From positions 1,446,623-1,510,622 of the forward strand of contig VZRN01000227.1 of NCBI GenBank assembly GCA_013397935.1: 64,000 nucleotides of DNA, read 5' to 3'. A program made the translations under genes and the position numbers. Shown here piece after piece: positions 1 to 12,026 of the stretch (position 1 is the stretch's first letter; each line of letters starts with the position of its first letter). Under the pieces are notes generated by a model. The model was not told where the DNA came from. It ran no database searches and saw only the letters and a list, made by a program, of their open reading frames with translations. Source of the stretch: Dasyornis broadbenti. Lineage: Eukaryota; Chordata; Aves; Passeriformes; Dasyornithidae.

Positions 1-1453
1 TGTAGGTATTTTCAAAAAATAAATACTTAGAGACATATGGGAAATGTCATTATAAAACAGAACAACTTGGTAATAAAGATGAAAAAGATATAGTTTACAA
101 AGAGTACTGGAAAGCATTTTTCAAATGTATATGTATGCATATAATACAAATATAGATGCATATATTTACCTCTAGCTATGTTTCAGGCTACCATCATTAA
201 TTTTATAACTACTGCTTTTGATTTTCACCCAAGGTTCTACAGGAAATGATTTACATAATAAATATACGAACTCTTTAAATCGTGATGCAATTTTTAGTTT
301 TGGTTATAATTTTCCAAGTAGCTGAATAGTGCTATTATCACTTCATACTACTGCAAACAGGATTACTGTGAACAAACAAGGCTTTTAGTGTAAAATAAGT
401 ACACTCAGTGTAAGGAAGAAGGAAAGTTTACACTGATCTCAGGAGAGGACCAAAAAGGTACAGGTATGTTCTGGAGCAAAATTCTGCAAGTTAGCAAGTG
501 TTTGTTTACAGACATGTGCAGACTACGGAAGGAGAACGGCCATTAGTGAAGACGTCTTTCTGATTTCTAAGTGTCATCAACTCTTTCCTCATTTCCAGGA
601 ACACAGTGCAGCCTGTGTGCATCGTGAGCCAGAGGACAGGATTTAATTAGAGAAGAAGGCGCTGATTCAGCAAAGCCTTCAGGTTCATGCCAAAATTCCA
701 ACATGTGTTTAAGTAATATTACTTTTGAAATCTTTTGCACAGTCATAGCCCTAATGGGACATCTGTGCTCATTAAGACCATAGAAATATACTGCCCCAGT
801 AAAGTTAGCACAAAGCATGGCCATTTCTCAAGCACTTGGCTGAAGAAATGTGCATTCACACCAGTATGTTCAAAGCGCCTAAATGAGAAAATGATCTGTG
901 CATATATGAGAATGGACCCCACCATCTTCCTTCCCCTTGCAGTCCCCTTGACTCTCCTTCCCAGAGCTTAACCTGTCACCTCACAAACCTTTCTGCTTCT
1001 GCCTCTGGTTTTGCAAAGGTTGTTTTCAGGTATAGATTATTGGAGGCCGTCATTTTGGGAATCGGTGCTATCAAAACACAGATATTTAAATAAAATAAAA
1101 ATTGTACAAAGGGAAATACAGAGGCCATTCTTTCATTTCTAAACATGCTATGGGATATTTTTGCACACATAGCATTTCTGTAAGAATTTGGGTACACTGT
1201 AAATGCCAAGTTCTAGGTGTCTAAATATTTGATTTCCACCTATATTCTTGTGTCTGGTGTCCTGCTGACCAGATCTGATCTTTTTAAGATGCTTAACCAT
1301 CAGGAAAACTATGCAATTTGGGATTAATTTGACCATTATTATGCCATTCTAAAAGTTTTAAAGTGAGGGTAAAATTAAACATTAATGGAGAAAAAAAGTG
1401 ATCCTGAGCTTAGAGAACATACTGCCAGCAGGCAGGAATAAAGATTTTATATC
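1..1453. other. Intergenic or former MMP20 upstream DNA, no gene seen
   Basis: AT-rich sequence with only short chance reading frames. I see no exon with splice sites and no recognisable repeat family. Exon 1 of the decayed MMP20 gene would be expected here or in 2561-3911, but I could not identify it with confidence. Confidence 0.5.
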
Positions 1454-2555
1454 TGTGTTGGTTTTGCTTGGCCCAGTTTTTGCTCATGGGGGGGCCACAA
1501 AGATGGCTCCTGTGTGAAGTTGGTCAAAGCCTTCACCACATCCAGCAGAGCCTATCTCTGATGGCTCTGAAGATGACGGACATGCTGCTGGCCAAGGCTG
1601 GGCCAATTAGAGATGTTGGTTACGCCTCTGTGATAACAGATTTAAGAAGAAATCAAAACAATGGGTGCACACACTTCTTTTTAGCCAGAGAAGAAAGTTG
1701 AGGTGAGAACATGTGAGGGAAAACAACATGGAGACACCAAGGTCAGTGGAGAAGGAGGGGGAGGAGGTGCTCCTGGCGTTGGAGCCAAGATTCCTCTGCA
1801 GGCCATGGTGATGACCGTGATGAAGACCATGGTGGAGCAGGTGGTGCCCCCGCAGCCCATGGGGGCCCACGGGAAATGCTGAGATCCACTCGCAGCCCGT
1901 GGGGAGGTGCCCCACACCGGAGCGGGTGGATGCCTGGAGGAGGCCATGGTCCAGCAGGAGTCCCAGTGGAGAGAGAGGCCTTGCTCCCGAGATGGAACAG
2001 CCTGGCCTCGGAGATCTGCACCCCATGGACGAGGGACCCCATGCTGCAGCAGTTCTGGGAGGACTCTTTGCCCATGGAGGGACCTCACACTGTGGCAGGT
2101 TCAGGCGGGCTGCTGCTTGTGAGATTTGGACCCACGCTGGAGGAGTTCATGGAGACCTGCCTCCCGTGGGAGGGACCCCTGAGCTACACAGCAGAAAAAA
2201 CTCATCTCCCTGAGCAGCGGAAAAAGATCTTGGTGATGAGCTGACCTGCACCCTCCATGCCCTTTTGCCCTGTGCTGCTGTTGGGAAGGAGGGAGAGGGG
2301 TGAGCGGAGAAATGGTGTCTTTGAAGTTTTTCTTTTACTTCTCATTTACTCCTCTGACTCTGTTAGCAATAAATCACTTTGCAACTTTAAGTTCAGCCTG
2401 TTTTGCGCTCAGTGCATCTCCTCCCTGTTTCTTATCTAAACTCATGAGCCTTGTGGGTACTAACCTTTTTCTCTCCTCTGCCGAGCTATGGCAGGGAAGA
2501 GCCAGTGAGTAGATGTCATAGGTGCCTGGCATTTGGCCAGGGTAAAACCACGACA
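1454..2555 (+). mobile_element. Solo LTR of an avian ERVL-type endogenous retrovirus
   Basis: The element runs from TGTGTTGG to CCACGACA, about 1.1 kb. It is flanked by a perfect 5-bp target-site duplication, ATATC (1449-1453 and 2556-2560). A 5-bp duplication is typical of class III (ERVL) elements. Inside are a TATA-like TTTAAGAAG near 1641, a GC-rich middle made of diverged repeats of a unit resembling GGGACCCACGCTGGAG, and a poly(A) signal AATAAA at 2368-2373, which sets the + orientation. No internal retroviral region is attached, so this is a recombined solo LTR. The several reading frames across 1468-2244 are products of the GC-rich repeats and are not genes. The family name is from memory of common bird LTRs; the ends and duplication are seen directly. 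Confidence 0.88.
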
Positions 2556-2560
2556 ATATC

Positions 2561-3911
2561 TTAGAGCATCTATCTGGGGAAAGGACAAAGGAACTATGGT
2601 CTTTAATGTTAAGATGGTTTTGAAGCCAGCTTCTTCATCACATTCACTTGCCATGCATATTTTTAGTTTGTGAAGCACTTTGTGGCTACAAAAACTAAAA
2701 TCTGGGTAGGAGCTGCCCACATGCCAAATGGAGAGATCTAAGTTCAGACCAATGAATGGTGGTTTGGACACCTTCAAACAATGTGGCCAAAGACAAGTGT
2801 TTTAGCACCAGAAGTCAGTCTCAAGTCAGCTACTGAGTGTTTTCCTTGCGTGCAGCTGGCAGCAGAGACTTAGAAAAATGATGGTTATAGATCTCAGGTA
2901 ACGTTTTTCTGCAACACCAATCAAAAAAATGCACATGATGATCTCCTGCAGACAACTCTTTTGGGAGCCTTTTCTCCTTCATCATGAGGCTAGGAACCAT
3001 TCTCAGTGAAGCATGGACTACTTAAAAGCCTGGTCTCAGCACTTAATGTTGGCCACTAGGCTGATAGGCCAGGCTGGTATTGTAAGAGAAATACAGAGCT
3101 GCTGGAGCTTTTTTTGCACACTGAAGAAAACAGTCAAAATGTAAACACTCTGTAATACAGCAGAGCTATAAGCCATTGGTGTGTGCAAGACAGAGGGATT
3201 CCTATCTTTTCTCTTACACTAAATACAATTTTCTTCTTCCAGCAATGGTGCCATCCTCCTTGGCTGGCAGCTGGAATTGCCAGCAGCGTGTGGTATCTAC
3301 AAAAAAACAGAGGTCTTGTTTCATTACCACGTACACTTAGTAAGTTTATCTCCATGCACAGAAGTAAGTTTATCTCTCTCATTTGACAAAATCAGTGGAA
3401 ATAATACTATTTTTCCTGTCCTACTGCTAGACAAGGGCCTGTACAAGTCACAGCTTATGTTACAGCACAATCTGTGTATTTAAAATAAAAAAGCTGAGCA
3501 CTAATCATCTACAAAATAATAATAACTCTACATACTAGAATAAAGTTGTTGTTTAGACTTCTTTGCCAAATTTCTATTTGCCTTAGAGAAAGCTGATGCA
3601 AATAACCTAAAATCATCAAAACCTGAATGTTTGATATCAGAGAAAATTCCAAAATTACAATTTCCTTTCATTCTGGATCGAACCTCAATTCAGCATGAGA
3701 TCTAATTCCAGTATAAATAAACTATACTGTCCTTGTACTAATAACTGCTCAATTTTCTCTGCCAGACTTTTCTAATAATCATATGTTCATCTAGATTATT
3801 TTTCATACATTAAAAATTGTAAAATTTGTATTGGAAAACATTCAATATAAGTCAATCAAAACATTGACATATCAATGAGGAAAATTTGCTTGAATTTTTC
3901 CGTTTTTTTAG
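2561..3911. other. Non-coding DNA before MMP20 exon 2; possible exon 1 scar
   Basis: No intact exon is visible. Around 2985-3030 there is a weak resemblance to the end of an MMP20 exon 1: an ATG, then a TGGA...CTAC...CTGGTCTCAG string where TGGAGGAATAACTAC...CTGGCTCAG would be expected. There is no GT donor after it. I treat this as unproven. Confidence 0.3.
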
Positions 3912-4150
3912 GAGTCCTTTGACGTGTTATATCCAAACAGGAAGGCATCAGTCTATGAAGATTGCTGCAGAAGCATGACAAGAAATCTTAGAGATATGCA
4001 GACATTCCTAGGTTTTCAGGTGACCAGAAATGTGGGCTACAGCCCACATGATCACAAAGGACTCAGAGACCATGGTGTGGTGTCCCTGACACAGCAAACT
4101 ACCAGCTCTTTTCAGGAGAACACAAATGGGAAAAGAACACATGAATGCAC
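3912..4150 (+). pseudogene. MMP20: MMP20 exon 2 remnant (propeptide, cysteine switch)
   Basis: A polypyrimidine tract and AG acceptor precede the exon at 3911. The first frame reads a propeptide including SMTRNLRDMQTFLGFQVT (3975-4025), closely like the MMP20 propeptide helix. Human MMP20 has 45 nt between QVT and the switch cysteine. Here there are 50 (4026-4075), a net +5 frameshift. In the second frame the switch reads P-W-C-G-V-P-D (TGT at 4076-4078), so the invariant Arg before Cys is now Trp, as a CGG-to-TGG change would give. It continues [17 protein letters not shown] and then meets TGA at 4142-4144, where the MMP20 protein reads Leu. No GT donor is left. The match to MMP20 (VANYRLFPGEPKWKKNT) is much better than to MMP27 or MMP7. 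Confidence 0.93.
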
Positions 4151-4527
4151 TGGGGATGAGTTGTGGATTTTCTGGTTTTGGAAATAAGTAGGCGTCATTT
4201 GGATGATTTAAAAGGATCCTTAACTTTTTAATTTTTACCAGTATTGTCTTCATTTTGTATTTCAAATGTTCTATATCTGTTATAAGCGCAGGAAGGAATT
4301 TGTAATAAGTCTCTAAGACTTTCTTCCAGAAATCCCTAGTGCTTAGAATTAAAAGAAGACTATACTATAAAGGGGCACAATGCAAGTTTAATTGTACAAT
4401 ACTTCATCTGTTTTAGTGAGAAACACACACTTGTTACTGCAGCACTAAGCAAATTGCATTACATTAAGAAGACTACAAATTTAAAAATGTAGGTTGGCTA
4501 TCAGAAAATGAAATCATCCCATGATAC

Positions 4528-4636
4528 GAGATCATGAAAGGCCAGAATTTTCCCACGGCATGACACCTCTGGCTTTGTTTTTCACCTCGACCCTATTGCA
4601 CAGCACTGCCACTAGATGTCAGATGAAGAAAGGGCC
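4528..4636 (+). pseudogene. MMP20: Probable MMP20 exon 4 remnant
   Basis: The DNA begins GAGATCATG...CAGAATTTTCCC, which aligns with the codons for GDHGDNFPFDG at the start of MMP exon 4 (structural zinc and calcium loop). It ends with GATGTCAGATGAAGAAAGGG, resembling codons for the HFDDDEEW segment. Between these is GGCTTTGTTTTTCACCTCGA, like the LAHAFAPG codons. Small deletions have destroyed the frame and both splice sites are gone. Length is about 109 bp against the usual 126. The assignment depends on order and DNA-level similarity, so it is less secure than exons 2, 9 and 10. Confidence 0.45.
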
Positions 4637-7600
4637 CCACTGCTCCCCACAAGCCAGTCTGGACAACAGATGAACTGGAAAAAAGGTATTGCACAGGGTA
4701 AGAGGAGTGGCAAGGTGAAAATAATTAATTATTGATCTTTAGCTTCTGGTAGTATTAAATTATTGGTTTTCTAGAACAAATCCCACTGCTGTGACATACT
4801 AGAACACAGAAAACTCCTGAAGTCACCTTCTTTCTCTGGGCTATCACACGGTTTTTAGAGAACCTTTTGAAATGAACCCTCAGTCATTATAGGAACTCTT
4901 CAGCATTACCACAATGACAACACTAAATAGAAATGGAAAAAACAAGAATCAGAGCTTACTCGATGGAAATTAAAGTCAGATAAGGAAAAACAAATTATCA
5001 GGCCTAGTTCCTTCAGTCAGTATAGACTTACTTGTATTTACATCTCAGCTGGCTCCATGGCCTTGCCCTTCAGCCCCACACTCACAGCTAAATTATAGTA
5101 ACTATGGGGTTTGGTGGTGAAATATCACGCCATGTTTACATCCAAGGAAGTTTTCAAACTGGACACTGTAAAGGAATGGAGATTTGGGACCTCCTCTGTC
5201 ATGTCATGGAGTTGATGAATACTGTCCATAGCAGGTTAAGGGAATTTTAGCAAAGGTCAGAGCTAGGAAGACAGTCTTGGACCACGTCCTGGTAGCCAGC
5301 AGAAGCACCAGCCATGGCCCGTGAATGCCATCATGATCAAAACTTCCCAGGACAAGAGCTAGAAAGGGGAGGGATGGGGGAAAGGCAATGTTCTGTGTAG
5401 AACAGGAGAAAAAAGCTTCCCACTTTCATTAGCATACAGGTCAAGCTCTGTGTTCTGTGATTACAGCAGTTTAATCTGGTTGCTCTATCCAGGTTTATAG
5501 GTGAAAAAAAAAAGCGCTTCAGAGAACTTCATTTTCTTCTGGTAGCCTGTGCAAAGTGGAATGATGCAGAGGGATTTTGGTCACAGTGAAGGATATTAAA
5601 ATCAAACCTGATGTCAGATTTATTCCGTCCCAACTAGAGAGGGAAAACCACGGGACACAATGCATATAATGTTGAATTCAATTAGCTGGGATGAGGTTAA
5701 ATGGCATCAGAATGGTGCTGTGGCACTATTTCATAGCACTGCACAGCCTTTGCCCTTCAGCTGAATGCTGTAAGTGAGCACAAAGCATTATATTTGCACT
5801 AGTGGAGGCATGACATTTTTTTCTAACTCTGATTTCTTTCCCAGAAGTGTCTAAACTATTAATTTCCATGGAGTCTTTAAGTCACTGTTCATGGTCAGAG
5901 CTGTGAAAAGCACCTGCTCTTGTTATCTGCTTCTGAGGCTGATGCTACATTGCCTTTCCTTCCAAGCAAGAAGTGCCTCAGTTTTTCATTTAAAATGGAG
6001 TTTCTGGAATGCTATGTGTGTGTGGGTTCTTCCTCTTTCCTCTGCTGTTATTTGCTGCATCATTGTGACTCTTATCCCTCTGATAGCCCGTGTGGGACCC
6101 TGGCACATGCTTTTGCCCCAGTGAAAGGTTAGAAGGGGACAGTAATTTTCACACACAGAGAAGTGGACTGTGGGAACAAATGGTACATGGAAATAGGTTT
6201 TAAACTCTGCAAATTCAAGGATCACCTGACAACTAACCATTGGAATTTCCTTCCAGAAATCAGTGTATTCCTGAGCTACCTGGAGAGAAAGCGCATAAAA
6301 ATGTGGGACATGAGAACAGTTTAAAATATGGAAGTGTGAAATATGAAATCCCACAATAGGGGATAAACTTGAGGTCAGTTTAGAAAGTGAATACTAAATG
6401 AACAGACTGATAAGCCTTAACCCCAAACAAAATTCACTGAAACAATTATAAGGAATGGATCTAATGTTACTCTTTCAAAACTGGACTGGCTCAACAAATT
6501 CTGAGAAAGTTATTTCTGACCTATTGTCATGAAATGGAGGAAGAACAGAATTTAATCCATCATTATCTGCAAAAACTATTTTAACGAAACCACAAGCCAC
6601 AGCTTTGCTGCTGGTCAGTAATAATCAACATATATATTCATATAAACATACTATGTTGGTTTTTTTTATGGTTTTCCATGAAGCCATGGGATAAGTTTCC
6701 CTGTTTTGTGACAGGAGGTTGTAAGAGCCTAATATGAGGGATTGCTGTTTAATGTTAAGCACATCCTGAAGAGCTTTGCATGATCAGCACTGGAAGATTT
6801 GTCAGCTTATAGTATTCAGGAGAAAAATCCTGAAATGTCTGTGGAACATACTGGTTCATTGTCTTCAGTGTAGTAAATTGACCAGCAGCACAGAATTAAT
6901 GCTTTATGCTGTTTAATTAATAACTTGATCCCTGACACAACTTTGTCCTGGACAAACTAGCATTTGGACTTAGTTCAGGTGTCAGTACAGTACAGACTTT
7001 CCTCAAGAATTCAAGCAATTTCCATGAATCATCCTTGTTTTGAAACTTTATTTTAGAAAAAAAAAAAAGAGAATGGTGTCAGTCCCATTTATTTTATTAG
7101 TACAGCAAGAGTCAGTGTTTGCTCTTTGCCCCTTGAAGGCTTGCCAGACTGATGTGGATAAGCATGACATACCCTATACTGCTTTCTTGTCTATATCACC
7201 ACATTTTTTTCCCATCTGATAGGTCATCTGTAGTCTTACCTAGGTCTTACTCAGTCCTTTTCCCTTCAGGATGCTCTGATAGCACATCTGAGTTTTAGTA
7301 GCTTTTATTTTGGGAGGTGAGAAGGAAAAAATCTAACTCTTAGATAAAAGTTATAGGTCCAGCCTTAAAACCCTGTAAAAAATGGCAAAAGCCTTTTTTT
7401 TCCCTGGATATTCCACTGTTTCGTAACATGGTTTTTGTGGCTTGGTTTTTTGGGTTTTTTAATACATTTTTTCTCAGTCGTCTCAGTCTGTTTGGGTGGG
7501 TTTTCTTTAATGGTGCCACTGAAATCTAACGCCATGGGAAGTCCTGTTCAATGTCTGCTTTTTGTCCAAAGACACTCCATAATATCCTTCTTTGCAAGGC

Positions 7601-8088
7601 AGACTTAAACTAATGTATTCCATCACTGTGCTGCTTGGTCTTTAGTCAAAACAACAACCAACTTTAAGCATGTCCAAGGCATCTGACCAGCCACTGACTG
7701 CAGATCTCTCTGCCAAACCTCAGGCTCTTCAAAGCTCTGGACTATCTTTTCTCTGATATGCCCCAGAGTTCAGCTTTCATCTCTTCTATTTCAGCATCCA
7801 TATCCACTGTCTCATCTAAATAATTTAGGAGCCAAATCCAACATTATTTCTCCTGTCCTTTGAATTACCAGAGAGGACCAACTGTAGCCATAGATCTCTG
7901 ACCCAGGTGACTTGTTATCCCCTAAGCAGGTGTTTCAGCAGCTGGGGAGAAGATGGATAAACACCATTTCTGTGAGACCATCAGTCAGATTATCACTTAG
8001 AAGAGGGCAGACAATGTTTATTTGGATCCATTTCAGCCCAAGCTGACAGCAGAAATCCCACACCCTAATTCTTCTGTGAGCTTTGCAG
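4637..8088. other. Former MMP20 intron DNA, no gene seen
   Basis: About 3.4 kb of AT-rich non-coding sequence with several short poly-A and poly-T runs (for example 7048-7068). No convincing exon, RNA gene or named repeat is visible. Confidence 0.5.
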
Positions 8089-8167
8089 ACCTGCCTCTTC
8101 AGCTACTGTGAAACCAGGGATGACGGAGACCCAAAGCTCTTCTATGAAACATATAAAGTTCTTTCAG
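8089..8167 (+). pseudogene. MMP20: Possible MMP20 exon 5 remnant with zinc site deleted
   Basis: An acceptor (CTTTGCAG) ends at 8088 and an intact donor CAG/GTAAGA follows 8167. The retained bases resemble the exon 5 start (AACCTGTTCACTGTG) and the ALMYPTYK region: GCTCTTCTATGAAACATATA at 8136-8155. If this is right, the coding block for the HEFGHALGLAH zinc motif and the last third of the exon have been deleted, leaving 79 bp of about 162. The assignment is tentative. Confidence 0.35.
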
Positions 8168-10392
8168 GTAAGAATCAATCAGCATTATGCTTAAAGCTTT
8201 GATAATCACTGTTTCCACTGGGCTTTTCAGACTTAAAGCAGTCAGCCTGTTTACACCATTTTGGAACAACAGTCCAGTGAAATCCAAGATACCGCAACCG
8301 CCCTTCACCACAGCCTCCCCCAAGCTGGTAGAGAGTCACACAGGACTTCACTGGACTTGCGCCTTAATGGCACATTGCCAGATATAATTCATGTCAGAGA
8401 AATCCTTTGGAAAATAAAGAAAACTTCCTGAAAAAAAAAATGCAACTTATGTAAATTTTATTTTTCATCAGGAACTGAAAAATGTCCCAGATTTCATAAA
8501 CTGGTTACCTTATCCTCTGTGGCCTGTGAGTAATCTCCTAAATTTGTGACAAGACTATTTTTTAATTTTTTTTGTTACCACTCAGTTTCTCATTCTGAGG
8601 ATCACCGAGGATATACCACCTGCAAAAATGCCTGACAGACCAGAGTTAACATGACTGTAGCTTGGCTAATGCTTGAATCAATGCTGGGGACTAGACAACC
8701 AATATGACCAGATCAAAGGGAAATCATAAGACCGAGGCTACTTGAGTGAAGCATGTAAAATGGCATTTCAGATGGAGCCTGAAGTCTAAGGCTGTATCTC
8801 TAGCAGTAGGTAGAACACAATTAGGACCATTCAGAGACATGGTGCCCAAGAGACGTGAAGCAGCTCGCACTCAGACTATTAAACTCTGTTAGTCTCTGTG
8901 GCAGTTTGTCTACTTCCAAATGAGTTATTTGGGAATTGCCTCTGACACACAATGTGTCCTGAGTGGTGCCTGGGAACCATCCAGGACAGAGGATTGAGAT
9001 CTGGTGTCTGAGAATGTTTTTCAGTACCATAAAATTTACCAACACCAGCCATAGCCTGAGCATCATTCCATCCCAGTCAAAGTCCATCAAATATCAGGCT
9101 CACAAATGCCAGTGCAGCAGTTTTCAGTGAGGCTCACAGGCAAAATATTTTGTTGACTCCTTCCTTTCAATTTTATGCCAGTTTAGTTTGTTTCCATTTA
9201 AATTTATGCCTGACAAGGCAATTTATGTCTGACAAGAGAATTCAGATGACTTTCACAAGAATTTGAATCAGAGTTGCAGCTGATGTAACTGTTTCACAAG
9301 AGGCAACATAGCAGAGACTTGTAGGCAGCCACCCCACCACAATTAAAAAACAGGAAGAAATTATAAGGTAGGATATCCTTTGGATACTGCTATTGCTCAT
9401 TCAAAACAGATGTGTAACACACTGGTCTAGTGGCAGCATGAACAGAGAGAAGACTGTTGGAGAGTTGGCCCAGTAAAATGGCACAGAGTCTTTTTAGATG
9501 CACACACAAAAGCACATACATATAGATGTGTGTGAGCATGCACGTGTGCACATTTTATAATTTTGAGGAGAATTCAGGCAAAATACTGCAGAGGTTCTCT
9601 GTGAGTGGTAGCTGCACATGGGCAAGCTGAACTTGGCAGACCTGTAGCCCTTTGATTCTCTTCTGCTCCTCCTTTCACCCCACACAGCCTCCACCAAGGT
9701 AACTCTGTGTTCACTATGACCAAGGCAGCAGTCCTTGTTGCAGCAAACTCAGTGCAGATTTTCTGTGACCTCTTTTTGACACATTCTTTGTACACAACCT
9801 ACATTAGTGTTCTCTCTGTTACTAGTCCAGTGGTACAGATCTGACAGGTGTTTTTAATCTCCTTATCTAAAGGCAACACAAACTGAAGCTTTGTCAAGGA
9901 AGTCACTGCCATGTGCCATTCATCAAAGCATCATACTCAGTTTGGACCTGTGATTTACTCTAGTCTCTGGACAGTAATTTACAGGATGTCTCCATTGAGC
10001 AAAGCTAAAGGCACACAGAAATTGCTCTGCCGTCTGTCCAGCCTCCCTAATTCTGCCAATTTCATAGGCAGGGTGAGAGATACACTCAAGGTTAAACATA
10101 AAGCACGGGCATGGTTCATCAAATCATGGCTCCTGCGGCTTGAGAGGCATCAACGTCTAGAAGATCCACAAAATACTTATCCCATATTCTTCCACATATT
10201 ACAAGGCACAAAACTGTCTTGAGATAAACTGTTCAGCTGAAGATCTTCTGTAAACACAGAAGAAGAGAGCAAAAGATGTCACAGAGATATCTCCCCAAAC
10301 CACACCGGAAGAAAAGGGCAACAGATGTCACAGAGATATCCTAAGTCCAAGGACCTAAATGAGCAGACAATGTATTAAACACATGTAGCAGA
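8168..10392. other. Former MMP20 intron DNA; exon 6 not found
   Basis: No hemopexin-linker exon (exon 6) could be recognised here. A 103-codon open frame at 9911-10222 shows no family resemblance, signal peptide or splice context, and I regard it as chance. Confidence 0.5.
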
Positions 10393-10485
10393 TCCCTTCT
10401 TACCAAGAGCACATTTTCCACCATCACCACTGCTCATTCTCTCTCCAGGAAGATGCTGGGGAAAAATATGCCCAGAAGCCAGTCT
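10393..10485 (+). pseudogene. MMP20: Probable MMP20 exon 7 remnant (hemopexin repeat)
   Basis: The core TCCACCATCACCACTGCTC aligns with the codons for the STITSS segment, which is distinctive of MMP20's first hemopexin blade. It is followed by ATTCTCTCTCC and then AAGATGCTG, matching the FPQLMSNVDAAYE stretch with small indels. The start TTCTTACCAAGAG resembles the FWRR codons. No open frame crosses the segment and no splice site is intact. Confidence 0.5.
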
Positions 10486-10844
10486 AATCAAACCTGTGTT
10501 TAAAATAGAATTAATCATCCTTAAAAGGCTCTAGCTTCATCTACATAGAAGTGAAATTTGAAATATTTACATGAGTTAAGGAAGTAAATAATAAAAATAC
10601 CTTAAAAATGGTCAAATTATAAAAGAATCAGCGGAAAAGCAGTGGGTTGTTTTCACATCTTTTTCCTTCTAATAAATTTTGATTATTTACCTCTCTTATC
10701 TATCATACTGCTTTTTTCCTGACTCATCTAAATAATTTTAATTTGCTTTCTTTTCTTCTCCTAATGAAATGGGAAAAAGAAATGTTAACTGAAAACTAAA
10801 GAAAGAGGCAGTTACTTAAAAAAAATCTCCATGACTTTTACAAG

Positions 10845-10935
10845 AAAACTTTACTGGAAAATTCTGACCCACCTATCTTAAAATCAGCTCACATGTACCA
10901 AGCAAATGAAATAAAGTTGCACAGTTAACACAATG
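10845..10935 (+). pseudogene. MMP20: Probable MMP20 exon 8 remnant (hemopexin repeat)
   Basis: An AG at 10843-10844 is followed by AAAACTTTACTGG, where GACCACATTACTGG (GPHYW) is expected. CCACCTA (PPR) and ACATGTACCAAGCAAATGA, matching the codons for RHVQQID, follow in order. An estimated 18-20 bp between these blocks has been lost and a TAA interrupts the frame. It lies 1 kb before exon 9, as the gene order predicts. Confidence 0.5.
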
Positions 10936-11734
10936 TTATTACAGCTGCTCCAACCACTGAGCAAACACATTGATTCATTCTAAAGAAACCACACTCAAAA
11001 AAGCTATAAAATCTTCATAGGAGGTATTGAATTCATTTGACTTGGTGAATAGAGAGCATGTGTATTTTCTGGCATAGGCATGGGTAGTAAAATAAACACA
11101 TATATGGAACTAAACCAAAGGTCTGTGCTACTTTCTTGAAGACTAGCATTAAAAGTGTCATCAAAGCTTTAAATCTGATTTTCCAGATCTTGCTAGTGGA
11201 TACCAATCTTAGAGAAAACCAGCCATGAGCTAGTGTTCATGAGCCTTTTCTACAAGACCTAAAAAATTTCTGTCCTTTCCTAATGGTGTTTCTTTCTTGC
11301 AGTTTCCTTAGCTTTCTTTTTAGATCAAAGTCTCCTATGGTTCCCTATAGAATTTCTACTTACCACATTTAACCAAAATCTTCAAATATTTTGTTTTCTG
11401 GCTTGTTCATTCTATTTTTTTAAAGTATGAGAATGTCTAGCTGCATCCATGCAGACTATATTATGTAAATTGTACCAGCAAAGTGAAATTGTCTGAACCC
11501 AGCTGTGCAGGTGAGGACGCAATGTGAGTCAGCCACAGCAGGGCAGTTGGGAGTGTGCAAGTGTAAGGGTCCCACACTTTCCTGAGGGAGAGGCAGCAGG
11601 AAGAGGCAGGAGGGGATTGTTTATTGTCTTACTGCTCTTTATACACCACCAGTAGGTTGAATAGACCTGCATCTGCCCACCTTCTGGTATCACATATCCA
11701 AAGTTCTCTATCAAAGGCACAATTTAGATCTCTC

Positions 11735-11825
11735 TTTTCCCGGCCCATGGCAGGGGGCTTGGAACTAGATGACCTTTAAGGTCTCTTCCAATCCAAACCA
11801 TTCTATGATTCCATGATCATATGAT
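11735..11825 (+). repeat. CR1 LINE 3' tail fragment
   Basis: The string GGCAGGGGGCTTGGAACTAG, followed by a GATGACCTTTAAGGTC and CCATTCTATGATTCCATGAT ending, is the standard 3' end of bird CR1 elements. It is a short 5'-truncated copy between MMP20 exons 8 and 9. Confidence 0.85.
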
Positions 11826-11915
11826 TGCTGTGAAGAAATCTGGCAATTTTAAATACATTTTCAAAAGTATGAAAAATACAGCAGTAACTGTCTATAATTC
11901 TTGTTTTTCCTTCCA

Positions 11916-12026
11916 AATCTCTGATTAAAAGAAGTTAAAGAAATATGGGAAAGAACCATCCAAAAAATATTCATGAAGACTTCAGAGGAATCAATAGCAA
12001 AGTAGATGCAGCACTGAAAACGAAGG
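11916..12026 (+). pseudogene. MMP20: MMP20 exon 9 remnant (hemopexin repeat)
   Basis: From 11945 the frame reads MGKNHPKNIHEDFRGINS and then KVDAALKTK to a perfect donor (G/GTGAGT at 12026-12027). Human MMP20 has MEKDYPKNTEEEFSGVNG followed by QIDAAVELN at the same place, so length and phase agree exactly. MMP27 and the collagenases differ at the PKN positions. The exon is broken upstream by TAA (11936-11938), and the acceptor is weak or lost, with AA where AG is expected after the pyrimidine tract. Confidence 0.93.

Noticed and set aside
1468..2244. Several overlapping open frames of 60-139 codons on both strands
   Set aside because: They lie inside the solo LTR and come from its GC-rich repeats; no protein family is recognised.
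2985..3030. Possible MMP20 exon 1 scar
   Set aside because: The resemblance is short and has no donor; not enough to annotate.
8187..8387. Frame with KAV and a Trp spaced as in MMP20 exon 3
   Set aside because: It lies after the exon 5 relic, so the order is wrong, no splice sites fit, and the rest of the exon does not match. Probably chance.
9911..10222. 103-codon open frame on the + strand
   Set aside because: It lies in former MMP20 intron DNA with no homology, signal peptide or splice context.
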